Assembly: GCA_029959085.1 (NCBI GenBank)
Contig: JARWIR010000021.1
Coordinates: 22,221,620-22,285,619 of the forward strand
Length of the DNA stretch: 64,000 bases
DNA from: Nemophila menziesii
Lineage: Eukaryota; Streptophyta; Magnoliopsida; Boraginales; Hydrophyllaceae
Direction: 5' to 3'
Notes under the pieces: model-generated
The model's database searches: none
What the model saw: only the letters and a program-made list of their open reading frames with translations
Told to the model about the DNA's origin: nothing
Position numbers and translations under genes: made by a program
In this document: piece by piece, positions 1 to 9,448 of the stretch
How the letters are laid out: each line of letters starts with the position of its first letter
Position numbering within the stretch: the first letter of the stretch is position 1

Positions 1-171
1 TCGTGTTTGGGAAAAAACTAAAAAAAAAAAAAAATCATAGACGTAAATATTAATTTGTTTTATCTAAAAGGATTTTTTTTTTTAACTTTCTGATTTTTCT
101 TTGAATTAGTTATGACGATTTTAAAAAAAATTCATAGACGCGCACGTGTAATGGAATTAGTAGTAGTATTA

Positions 172-251
172 GGTGGTGGTGGTGGTGATGGTTGTGGTGA
201 TGGTTGTTGTAGCTGTAGTGGTGGTTAAATACATGGTGGTGGTGGTGGTGG
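172..251. repeat. GGT/GTT trinucleotide microsatellite
   Basis: Imperfect GGT repeats interrupted by GATGGTTGT units. The rest of 1-368 is AT-rich intergenic DNA with A and T tracts and no supportable gene. Confidence 0.85.
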
Positions 252-370
252 CAGAAGTACTCTATTTTGTTTAATATTTAAAATAAATACTGTATTAAAA
301 ATAAAATAATATATTTAATAATAAGGGTAATTATGGTATAAATAATATAAAAAAAAATGTTTGTTATATA

Positions 371-628
371 CTCCCTCCGTTCCACTAAATTTGTCCACTT
401 AGCTTTTCACATATATTAAGAAACATAATAAATGCATTCACCATTACAAATATACCCCTAATAAAGTATCTTGATATCTTAAATGTGTATTGGAAATATA
501 AATTTCAATATTTTAATAAGGGTAATAGTGGAAAAAGTAGGAAAAAAAAGTGTCTTGAACTCCTAAGTGGACAATATATTTGGAACATTATTTTTAGTAA
601 GTGGACAATTTCAGTGGAACGGAGGGAG
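371..628. mobile_element. Stowaway-type MITE (Tc1/mariner derived)
   Basis: A 258-bp non-coding element begins CTCCCTCCGTTCC and ends with the inverted complement GGAACGGAGGGAG. The terminal inverted repeat extends, imperfectly, for about 30 bp through AAGTGGACAA. It is flanked by TA on both sides (369-370 and 629-630), the Stowaway target duplication. The inner part of the right repeat (AAGTGGACAA) occurs a second time near 566, so the right end carries a duplicated subterminal motif. Small open frames across it are incidental. Confidence 0.93.
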
Positions 629-792
629 TATAATTTAAACAATTTTTTATTAAATAAAGTAATAAAACTTAAAAAAATTATTAAAAAGAATGTTTTTTCC
701 AATAACCTCTACCATGGGTTATGCAAAAATAATACTATTAAATATGTTATGTTTTTTATTTATTTTCTATAGTAAAGTGAAAAGTGTGTTTA

Positions 793-868
793 TATAGTAA
801 CTTGTGCTAAATGTAATCGTCTTTATATCATATAGTAACTTGTGCTAAATGTAATCGTCTTTATATCA
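793..868. repeat. Perfect 38-bp tandem duplication upstream of F-box gene
   Basis: Two identical 38-bp copies (793-830 and 831-868), starting TATAGTAACTTGTGC, lie directly upstream of a TATA-like box and about 50 bp upstream of the F-box start codon. The lack of differences suggests a recent duplication inside the promoter. Confidence 0.9.
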
Positions 869-876
869 TATAAATA
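869..876 (+). promoter_or_regulatory. Candidate TATA box of F-box gene
   Basis: TATAAATA lies 43 bp upstream of the ATG at 919, at the end of the tandem duplication. The spacing would give a short leader. This is inference from motif and position only. Confidence 0.45.
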
Positions 877-918
877 CCTAATTTCATATCATAGCTAACC
901 TAAGACCCTAACTGAATC

Positions 919-2310
919 ATGAAGTTAAATTTGGTGGATGAAAGAATGTCAAAATATTTGAGAGAAGATGTCCACAGGCTGTCCGAAGATTTAATAATTA
1001 ACATGTACGAAGATTTAATGATTAACATCCTCAGGAGGCTGTCCATAAAGACCCTGTTGCGTTGCGGATCAGTATGCAAATCATGGAAAGCTTTAATAGC
1101 TTCCCCTTACTTAATCAACGCCCAACTCAATTTCAACCGAACTAAAAGCCCACAAATCTTGATTAAAATTCGCAAAATATTGTTCCCTGCAGAGGAGGTA
1201 AGTCAAGAATGCGTTGAAACAGAGAAGTACATTGTGGATGAGAGTGAAGAAAGCCATGAATCAGATGATGAGATTAAGGAAAGCCATGAAGAATCAGATG
1301 ATGAATCAGAAAGTGAAGAAATCCCTAAAGCAGAGGTCCTCTACCAGGAGACGTATTTATCTTACTACTATGATTATGATAATACTGAAAGCTTTGATTT
1401 ACATAATAAGTTTCAACCACCAGCCCTACCAAAAGCAGAGGAGGTATCAATCATAGGAGGGAGTTGTAATGGGTTGATTTGCCTTAATAAAGATCATAAT
1501 GTTCCGACATTCTTATGGAATCCACTTATAAACAAGGTTGTTAATGTACCTCATCCCATCCATGTGGTAGGTGAAGCTGATGATATGGCATTAGGGTTTG
1601 GGTTTGATAATGTCAGGAACGATTACAAGTTAGTTAGAATTGTTAGTCAATTGGTAGGTAAGGCTAATGTTGAGGTATATAGGTTAAGCACAAGAATTTG
1701 GGAAGATATTACTAATTTGGTTCATTTGGATCCTCGTAGTTGCCTTTGTGATACGTCCGTCTATGTAAATGGGGCTGCACATTGGCTTGCATGTGACGAA
1801 GATTCTGATGATTTCATCAGAATTGTATTGTTTGATATGCATAGTGAAGTTTTCCGAGAAATGAGCTTCTCCCCAAGTATGGAAGTTGAAGCAACAGATG
1901 CTCTACTTTATACTGCACATGCTCAGGCGTCTTTATATTTAATACATATAAGTGGTATTGAAGAGATATGTAAGTTTGATATATGGTTGATGAAAGAATA
2001 TGGTGTGGCTGAATCTTGGATCAAACTATTTTCCGTTGATAACAATTATAACTTTAATCCACTCGGTTTCCTGGAATATGGTGAATTATTGTGGGATGAT
2101 GATAGGAGTTATGACCTGATCTCGTATAATCCTCAGAGTGAGCAATTTAGACTTCTTTTCAGTCCCACAGAAAAAAATGTTGCTTATTATTATGTTGCTT
2201 ATTATGTGCCAAGCCTTGTTTTAAATGATCAACAGGTGGATATTTGGGATAGTGATACTTGCATTTTAGGGTCAAAAGTCGAATATATCAAAGAAAACCT
2301 TCAAATTTGA
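919..2310 (+). CDS. F-box protein with F-box-associated interaction domain
   Basis: A 463-residue intronless ORF. Residues about 21-62 form an F-box: a leucine-rich stretch containing EDLMINILRRLSIKTLLRC and then VCKSWKALI. F-boxes bind SKP1 in SCF ubiquitin ligases. Residues about 100-136 are a strongly acidic Ser/Asp/Glu insert. From about 176 the sequence fits the plant F-box-associated domain (GGSCNGLICL, then FLWNPLINKVVNVP, then GFGFDNVRNDYKLVRIV), which usually selects the substrate. Length and single-exon structure are normal for this large, fast-evolving family. The ATG at 919 is the first in frame; a second Met at residue 10 is possible. No disabling mutation is seen. The substrate cannot be predicted. 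The gene stands alone between a MITE and decayed DNA. Confidence 0.9.
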   Translation: MKLNLVDERMSKYLREDVHRLSEDLIINMYEDLMINILRRLSIKTLLRCGSVCKSWKALIASPYLINAQLNFNRTKSPQILIKIRKILFPAEEVSQECVETEKYIVDESEESHESDDEIKESHEESDDESESEEIPKAEVLYQETYLSYYYDYDNTESFDLHNKFQPPALPKAEEVSIIGGSCNGLICLNKDHNVPTFLWNPLINKVVNVPHPIHVVGEADDMALGFGFDNVRNDYKLVRIVSQLVGKANVEVYRLSTRIWEDITNLVHLDPRSCLCDTSVYVNGAAHWLACDEDSDDFIRIVLFDMHSEVFREMSFSPSMEVEATDALLYTAHAQASLYLIHISGIEEICKFDIWLMKEYGVAESWIKLFSVDNNYNFNPLGFLEYGELLWDDDRSYDLISYNPQSEQFRLLFSPTEKNVAYYYVAYYVPSLVLNDQQVDIWDSDTCILGSKVEYIKENLQI

Positions 2311-3920
2311 AGCCTTTTTATTCAGTTTCAGTTATTGTAAGACTAATTTATATTTTAAGGTTTCTGACATGTTTGGTTTGACTATTATTTTCACAGTAAT
2401 CTGTAAAACTTGACTATATATATAGCATGATTCCATTTCTTTTTGTTTGGTAAACAAAAAGATTTTGGCTTGCTTGCTAGTAATAAAGATGGAACCTATT
2501 TCTAAAAAACTCAATTCCCAAATTGAAAGAAATTGGTGAAGAATTAACATTATTATATCATCGTTAGTAAGGCAGCTTGATGGCTTAATTTCTATTCCTA
2601 AGATTTGTTATATTATTAAGAGCATGTACTTTATTTTTGAAAAACGTAACCTATTTTTCGATGGATTAATCAAGATAGGAATAGCCTAGCCGATGAGGTA
2701 GCCAAACATAAGCTTTCTAGCAACATGAATGACTCGCAACTAGTTGCGTACTCAAGTAGGTTAGCTAGTATTATTCATAACGAATCCATTCCCTCCGGAA
2801 TTGGATAATTTTGTAAACTAGTTTTTTAATATAAGGTAATATTTGGAACAATAAAAAAATGGTATCATCAGTGCTGGTCTTCTTGAAGATCTTGTCATTG
2901 TCTAAGCCTCGAATTCTTTCTTGAAACTTAACTTTGTTGGAATATTTTGATGGGTTTTGTTTGAAATTGATGTAACTGGATAATTTAGTTTAAAAATCTG
3001 TGGATTTTGGAAGCTTAACAACTCAAGCTGCGAATTTTGAGTGCTTTAACCCAATTGACATTCTTGAGTCTATGATATTTGCAAATGGTATATATGCGAA
3101 CGATGAAATTGCATTAAACATCTTGTTCAAAGATTAATTACTTCAAGTTCAAACAGCTTGCTGAAGATGTTGAAAATTTCTTTAATTAAGATAGGTTTGA
3201 AAGAAATTTTAGGGATGATGATAAAAAAAAACCACACAAGCAATTTTTAGGATTTAAAACATGAAATTTCTGCCCATAAATATAATCTAATATACTTTTT
3301 TATTGTTTAAGCTCATAATTCACACTACTGCTAATTCTCACTCAGTCACCAAATGTTAACAAAAACCCTCACCTGCTCACCATCCGTAATCAAAGAATCA
3401 CATGAAAATTGTGCTATGCAGATGAACTTTGAAAACAACTTGCATTGGTGAATAAAAATTATCTCTAAGTAGTATGTACGAGCTTACACATATTATAGTG
3501 TAGAATTAACATCATATAATCACCATCTAAAATTGTGCTAAAAATGTTGGATCAAATAGCTGAGAGAAAAGAAAAGTTGTTAATTTGGGCGATTCACCAT
3601 TCAAATTAGAATGAGGTTTCTTAAAAGAAAAGTAGTTGTAGATATGAACTAGGTTGTATATCTTATCCAGCAAAATTTAGGTTGTGATGAGCAACCTTCT
3701 GGAAAATACAGTTCATCGATTCGGGTAATTAATTATTATATGAAGTAGGTTCTATATCTTATCCAGCAAATGATATTGCCTTAACTGCTATGCCATTTTT
3801 ATCTTCTTAACATAATCTGTTTGTTGTATATTAGTTAGTATATATCTAAAAATTAGTTTGATTTTGTTCCATTAAAGATAAAGGACCAAATCTCAAATAA
3901 ATAAAGGCGTATAATAATCC
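2311..3920. other. Intergenic DNA, no intact gene
   Basis: AT-rich sequence with frequent stops on both strands. The only coding trace I can support is the RNase H-like remnant at 2662-2808. No tRNA, rRNA or clear terminal repeats were recognised. Confidence 0.6.
2662..2808 (+). pseudogene. RNase H-like remnant (LINE C-terminus type)
   Basis: One frame reads WINQDRNSLADEVAKHKL and continues for about 30 residues to a TAA at 2806-2808. This matches the end of the RNase H domain found at the C-terminus of plant LINE ORF2 and of related reverse-transcriptase-like host proteins, where a W-x-x-R-x-x-N-x-x-A-D-x-L/V-A-K motif carries the last catalytic Asp. No upstream RNase H core is readable. 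A short relic without likely function. Confidence 0.5.
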
Positions 3921-3921
3921 A

Positions 3922-4060
3922 AACCTTGCCATTAAGCATTGCAGGTAACTGAAACTCATCCCTTACAAGAATAGCATGTCGGACCCCACATATTTGTAAA
4001 GGAATAATCAAATCACATTCTTTAAGCTAATCTGCTTCTTCAACTACTAATAATTCAACT
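3922..4060 (-). pseudogene. SEN1/UPF1-type helicase exon fragment
   Basis: On the minus strand the frame reads LELLVVEEAD, a stop, then LKECDLIIPLQICGVRHAIL and VRDEFQLPAML. This resembles the Walker B region of plant SEN1/MAA3-like superfamily 1 helicases, where DEAAQLKE is followed by IPLQLPG, RHAILIGDE and QLPAM. The fragment is preceded by an acceptor-like TTTCAG, so it looks like one exon. The in-frame TAG replaces the conserved Gln after the DEAA-like motif, and the first Asp is Glu. No other helicase motifs were recognised around it. Recognition is from remembered family motifs. Confidence 0.55.
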
Positions 4061-4464
4061 GAAATACCATACAATTATATCAAGTTTGAAGCAGTAAACA
4101 AAAATAAAAGTGCGTAATCTAAAATCCCGCAGAAATAAATTTCAAAAGAACTCCAAATTGAACCTCTTTTTTGAATTGTAATTATTCATACTTAGTGATT
4201 ATGTTTAAAATCTTAGTTCTACTCATTGGTTAATTCGGACAAAAGGAAATCTAATATAGTTTTGCTATTTATGCTGCAGCTCTGAACTGATACAAATTAA
4301 TCAACCATGGCATTGTGTGTAAAGGGTTCATTCCATTCCAGATATATTTCACCCTACTCTGATATAATTGGCTAATTACAATAACCCAGGGACCAATGCT
4401 GCAATTAATAAATGTTCTAGTGAATTTTTTTAGTCATTGAATCACTTGGAGTGTTTTTTACTAG

Positions 4465-4581
4465 GACGAGGAAGATAAGAAGCTCTTGAATGCCGTTTTG
4501 TCCACTGATAATTTGCCACAACGCACTTTAGCTGATATAATTGTTGAAAAAATTAAAGAAAAAGATGTCCAACTTTCATAG
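4465..4581 (+). pseudogene. Bystin-like exon fragment
   Basis: After an acceptor-like CTAG the plus strand reads DEEDKKLLNAVLSTDNLPQR followed by TLADIIVEKIKEKD and a stop. The TLAD-I-I-x-KIKEKD string and the preceding DE-x-D-x-KLL stretch match the N-terminal half of bystin (ENP1), a 40S ribosome-biogenesis factor. Only this exon-sized piece is present. The flanks contain stops and no further bystin motifs. A relic or transposon-carried fragment. Confidence 0.5.
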
Positions 4582-5610
4582 AGTTATACAAAGGGTATAT
4601 GTGTACTATTGGTTCCTGAGTTCAGGAATATTTACAAGATAAGTGTACAACACGGGTACTAATTGCATAACCTTTCTCTTTCTTTTACAAAAGTGAGACC
4701 TTTACCCAAATTCGACAACAATATCATAGAGTTATACAAAGGGTATACATGTTAATTCTTTCATGTTTTTCTAATTATTGATACTGTAAAATATCATAAT
4801 AGTTTATATTATATATGGTGTATGTAGTGTGGGGAAACTTTTGAACAAATATACTTCAGGAAAAATGCCGAAAACTTTTTAACACATACCTTCAACAATA
4901 AAAAGAGAAAAGGTTTGATCACCATTTTCATCTTCCTTGGAACAATCTCCATTTGCAGAAATAAGGTGTCGATTTATATATCTATGTATTTATGTAAGTT
5001 AATTCAAGTTTTTAAGCAACATTTTACAACTATTTTTTACATAAAAAGATATTTTCTCTAAGAATGATTTATCTATCCATTTTTTTAGGTTTATGGATAG
5101 ATTTCTTGATTTAGGGCAAATAAGAGTCTCATTTATCATAACAAAAAAGGATTAGTTATATTAATAGTATAAGATGTGTAAAAAAAATGTGATAAGTATA
5201 TAATAATACAAGTATTGAAGCTGCTTTTGTTATAGTTTTAATGGTACTAATTCATTTATCTGATTCAGTGATTTAGTAATGGTTATTAATTTTGATTGTA
5301 TTTCTACAATTCAAAATCATATTTATGTTTTATAGATTTCATTTGATTGTATAAATGATTTTCTTGAATAATTATTTTATTTATAGTTTTCACTTGGTGA
5401 AATCTTTCTAGGTTTGAACATATCTTTAAATTTTGAATTACACCCTAGTTTTATCTGATTACCCTAAGCGTAAGAAGAAATCAATTTTTTTGACTTCATA
5501 CTATTTCCTGCATATAACCACCTTTATTGTTTTCCTTGAATTTTGACATCTTATTGTTTGATTGTTATGTAGTTCTACATTCAAGCAAATAGGAACAATT
5601 CAAGTGAAAA
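4582..5610. other. Intergenic DNA, no gene seen
   Basis: AT-rich sequence with many stops. A string of about 23 bp around ATAGAGTTATACAAAGGGTA occurs twice, near 4577 and 4725, a minor direct repeat. Confidence 0.55.
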
Positions 5611-7566
5611 ATGGGTGATAATGATGTCAGTGTTGATGAGAATAATGGGTTGGATCTTGATTATACTCAAGTGAAAGAAATTGGGAATAAATAGAATTTT
5701 TTAACCGATATATTATTTTTTTCTAAAGAAGATGTTAAAGTAGGTGAGTGGGATGCTCCTTTGGTATCCGAGCTTGAGACTCTTGTATTAGATTATTTGA
5801 CGGTGACAATAAAAACTGCAATAAAGAGGGTGGTTGAATTTGGTATGTGTGATGAAAAAATTGCAGAATCACTGGTTTTAATGTCATCCCATATTTCTGA
5901 TGGTGTTGACTTTGAGTCAGGAATTGTACATGGAGTTATATTTTTATTGCAGAGACACCAGATGTATTGAATGATTTAAGACATCAACAATTTGAGAACT
6001 TTGATATTTTAGTGCAGTATATAATGGTGGAGATAGTATTTGTGGTTAGGGAGGTTAAGCCATGTTTAAGCGTTATAGAAGCACTATGGTTTTTGTTAAT
6101 ATATGATTTTGATGTATGGTGTGCCTGTGTCGCAAATGGAGAACATTTATATGGTCAAGATAAAGATCTTGCTGAAAGTAAAATAGACAAACGTGAGATT
6201 CTTCGGAAGAGGGCATTTCAGTTGGGATAAAATTACAACCAAAGAGCTCTCAGTTACAGGCCAGAGACATTGGAAACATTACTAGTGCGGGGATCATCGA
6301 AGTCCACATCCAATGCTTTAATAGTAGATCAAAAGAAGACTGTGGACCCTATCAAGCTTACAAGATATGAGATGCTAGATAAGATTGTGGAAGATCTTAA
6401 AAAAGAGCTAAATCATTGGTCTAACTGGACTAGTACAAAAATAATACAGAATATTGATCGGCGTAAAACAGTGAAGAACGAGAGAGAAGAATGGAAAAGG
6501 ATTGTCGAGTGGCAGAGGAACTACTTGATAGAACTTAAAGCTGAGAATGAAACACTGCATATGGATAGGAATTCTGCAGAGCTGATGGCCAAAGAAGTTG
6601 CTGAAAAGTTGGAGAAGACTAAGCTTAGTGTGCAAAAAGTTGCAGAAAGTGTGCAATCATTAAATTAAAACAGACAGCTGCGGCAAAACGAGTTATACAC
6701 TATCAAGCATAATGCAGCTGACCTCGAGCGTCAACTTGAAAAGGTTAATGCCGATTTTAAGAAAATAAAGGTACCACAACTCTTAAGCCTTCAATCAAAT
6801 CTTCTTTATTGATATGCTATCACTCTGATAAACTTTTTGAGTTCATTAATTATTGTAAGCATATAAGAAGCATACTAAAAAACTGAATCAGAAAAATTTA
6901 ACTTAGCTAAATTGAGTTAAACATACACTAACACTGTGTGAGGGTAGTTCCAATATTATTAAGTTGTATTAGGTTAAGTTAATTGGTAGGGTTCATTTTG
7001 GATATTAATACATATATGACCACTAACATGTTCACTCTCTGAATCAGCGTTTTTATGCTTACTAAGTGCCTGGCCATTTGATAGTTTCTTATGCTGCTCC
7101 TTACATTTACAGTTTTCTTGCATTTCATCACAAGTATTTGTTATATTCTGATAGATAATAAATATATATAGACTTTGAAGATGATAGAAGACGGTGAGAA
7201 GGAACAGAGTTTGGAAAAGGCAAAAATTCTAAACGAAAGAAGGCAAGAATGTGAATTTCTCATACAAAACAAGGTGAGTGATGTCAGAAATAGCAGAAAG
7301 TGAACATCAAGTCTACATAAAACGAATGAAAGAGCTAGAAGTTTTAATTGATGGGTTGTACTCTACAATTAAACAAGACAAAGAATGTGTTATCTGCCTA
7401 GACCAGGAGAAATCTGTAGTCTTCTCCCCTGTGCTCATCAGGTAATGTGTGCCGAATGCAATCTGAAGTACCGAGAAGGGAGGGATGGATTGTCCTTCTT
7501 GCAGGGCCACCATCAAGACCCGAATCCATCCACAATTTTCTAATTCACAGATTCTATATTTGTAAT
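5611..7566 (+). pseudogene. RING E3 ligase pseudogene (RF298/RF4/MIP1-like)
   Basis: The relic starts at ATG 5611 (MGDNDVSVDE). An N-terminal helical region follows (LETLVLDYLTVTIKTAIKRV, then VVREVKPCLSVIEALW), as in plant RF298/RF4 and MND1-interacting protein 1. Next is a long coiled coil (6360-6770) and a C-terminal RING finger (ECVIC, CAHQVMCAEC, DCPSC). It is broken by in-frame stops at about 5692, 6228 and 6666, a frameshift near 5960, and at least two frameshifts inside the RING at about 7415 and 7490. A donor-like GT follows 6770 and coding sequence resumes near 7170, so introns are retained and this is not a processed copy. All RING cysteines and the histidine are still present when the frames are read together. 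Confidence 0.8.
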
Positions 7567-7594
7567 CAACTAAAAGAAAGTTTATTTGTTTTTT

Positions 7595-7645
7595 TGGTTC
7601 TGGTGATTTTTTTTTTTTTTTGACAATCGGATGGTTCTGGTGATT
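7595..7645 (-). mobile_element. Ultra-short LINE-like poly(T) insertion with TSD
   Basis: The 14-bp string TGGTTCTGGTGATT occurs at 7595-7608 and 7632-7645. Between the copies are 13 T and about 10 further bases. This is what a minus-strand retroposition event keeping only a poly(A) tail and a few 3' bases would leave. Confidence 0.5.
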
Positions 7646-7862
7646 GGAATTGATATAACTGTTATTTTCAACTTATTATGACTATGTTTTTTTATCCATT
7701 TATGTGCACATCTAGTATATATAAGTTGTACTCAAGGAGGATGAGTTGAGACTTAAAATCGGGTTGAAATGTTCAGTTCAAAAATTATATATTGTTGGAT
7801 TTTCTCCTCCAATATCAAATTATCTTTCAATCTTATCTTGAAGCAAATTCAGATTTTTAGGT

Positions 7863-8206
7863 TGTCAAATTATGAAGATAAAGAAGCCATTAAAGAGCTT
7901 CAAGAAAACTGCAATATTGCAGAGAGAAGGAAGAAGATGATAAATGAGAAAGAAAATCTTAGAATTATTTATTCAAGTTGTGTTTACATCTTTATTAGCT
8001 CTGTGTATATATACAATGATGAGATGTATTGTAATCACAGCTGTATTGTAATCACAGCTGTACTAACTAACTAACAACTGTGTTTGATTCTTATCTAACA
8101 AACTAATAACAAACTATTCTTGACTTTGCAATTTAGTCCCTGCGCTTTCCTCCTCTTCTATTTTCTTCAAATATTTCTTGTCAACTTGAGCAGCTGTATT
8201 CCAAGA
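7863..8206 (-). repeat. 3' LTR of copia-1
   Basis: 344 bp, beginning TGTCAAATTATGAAG on the plus strand and ending TTCCAAGA. It carries a perfect 17-bp tandem duplication (8025-8041 and 8042-8058) that the other LTR lacks, which explains the length difference. Confidence 0.92.
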
Positions 8207-8217
8207 TCCCCCCACAA
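8207..8217 (-). promoter_or_regulatory. Polypurine tract of copia-1
   Basis: On the minus strand TTGTGGGGGGA lies immediately upstream of the 3' LTR, the expected position of the plus-strand primer. Confidence 0.75.
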
Positions 8218-8241
8218 GTGGAACATGGATATTAACAATGT

Positions 8242-8487
8242 TCAACTTGGAGATATTTTATGAAATGGCAAAGAACCAAGAGGTTTGGTGAACATGTCGG
8301 CTAGTTGTAAATTTGAAGGAATATAGAACAATTCAATAACACCAGATAGCAGCTTTTCTCGAGTTATTTTGCAATCAATATCAACATGTTTGGTTCGTTC
8401 ATGTCGAACCGGATTTGTTGACATTGCAATTGCAGATTTACTATAAACAAAAGCAGGAGCTGAATGAACAATCCCATAGTCACGCAA
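8242..8487 (-). pseudogene. copia-1 RNase H C-terminal piece
   Basis: Encodes the end of copia RNase H: SKSAIAMSTNPVRHERTKHV, then a DIDCKITREK stretch and LADMFTKPL. The conserved copia strings H-x-RTKHI/V-D and A-D-x-x-TK are present. It is displaced in frame from the preceding RT-RNase H segment by a frameshift near 8490, so the domain cannot be made as one chain from this copy. Confidence 0.85.
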
Positions 8488-9413
8488 TGCATATATGAGC
8501 CATTGTAATCACACGTTGTAGCAGCTAAGGCTCGATATTCAGCTTCAGCTGAAGATTTACTTATGGTAGATCGCTTTTTACTCTTCGAAGAGATAAGTGA
8601 ATCCCCAAGAAAAACACAAAAACCCGTTATACTTCGTCGTGAATCAAGGCACCCTGCCCAATCACTATCACAAAACGATTTGAGTTTGATTTCCGATGTT
8701 GAGGAGTGAAAAATACCTTGACCAGGAGTTGCTTTAACGTATCGAAGCACCCTCTGAGCTGCATTCCAATGATCAATGGTAGGATTGGACAAGAACTGAC
8801 TTAGAGAATTTACAGAGTAGGCCAAGTCAGGTCGTGTGATGGTCAAATATAGAAGCCTTCCTATTAAACGCCTATATGATGAAGGGTTATCCATTAAGCA
8901 AGAATCATCTACACGTAATTTTAAAGTTGATTCCATCGGAAATGACACTGGTTTGCAATCAATTAAGCCACATTCATCAAGAATGTCAAGTGCATATTTT
9001 CTCTGTGATAATGAAATTCCTTTTGAATTGCGAGCTACTTCAATGCCTAAGAAGTATTTCAAGATTCCTAGATCCTTGATAGTGAATTCTTTGTGAAGAA
9101 ACTGTTTAAGTTTATCAATTTCTTCAGTAGAATTGCTGGCAATAATAATATCATCTACATATACTAATAGTGCAATAAAAGAAGATGAATTGTTCTTGAT
9201 GAATAAACTGTAGTCACTACCAGAGTGTTTAAAGCCGTATGAAGTGATAGAATGAGATAATTTGGCAAACCATTGCCTTGAAGCCTGTTTTAGACCATAT
9301 AAACTCTTCTTCAACTTACACACAGAGTTTGAGGGAGCTTGAAGACCAGGAGGCACACTCATGTATACATCTTCATTTAATTCACCATGTAAGAACGCGT
9401 TGTTGACATCCAA
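8364..9413 (-). pseudogene. copia-1 reverse transcriptase/RNase H segment
   Basis: The 349-residue segment begins MDVNNAFLHGELNEDVYMSV and runs through LYGLKQASRQW, the YVDD catalytic motif (LLVYVDDIIIA), LKYFLGIE and then RNase H (CDSDWAGC, SRRSITGFC, SSAEAEYRALA). These are standard Ty1/copia motifs for synthesis of element cDNA in the virus-like particle. It is frameshifted from the upstream fingers region (near 9420-9450) and from its own C-terminus (near 8490). Confidence 0.92.
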
Positions 9414-9448
9414 TTGATGTAGGTGCCAGTTGTTAATGGAAGCAAGAG

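Noticed and set aside
485..772. 95-codon open frame upstream of the F-box gene
   Set aside because: It starts inside the Stowaway MITE, crosses its terminal repeat, and is low-complexity.
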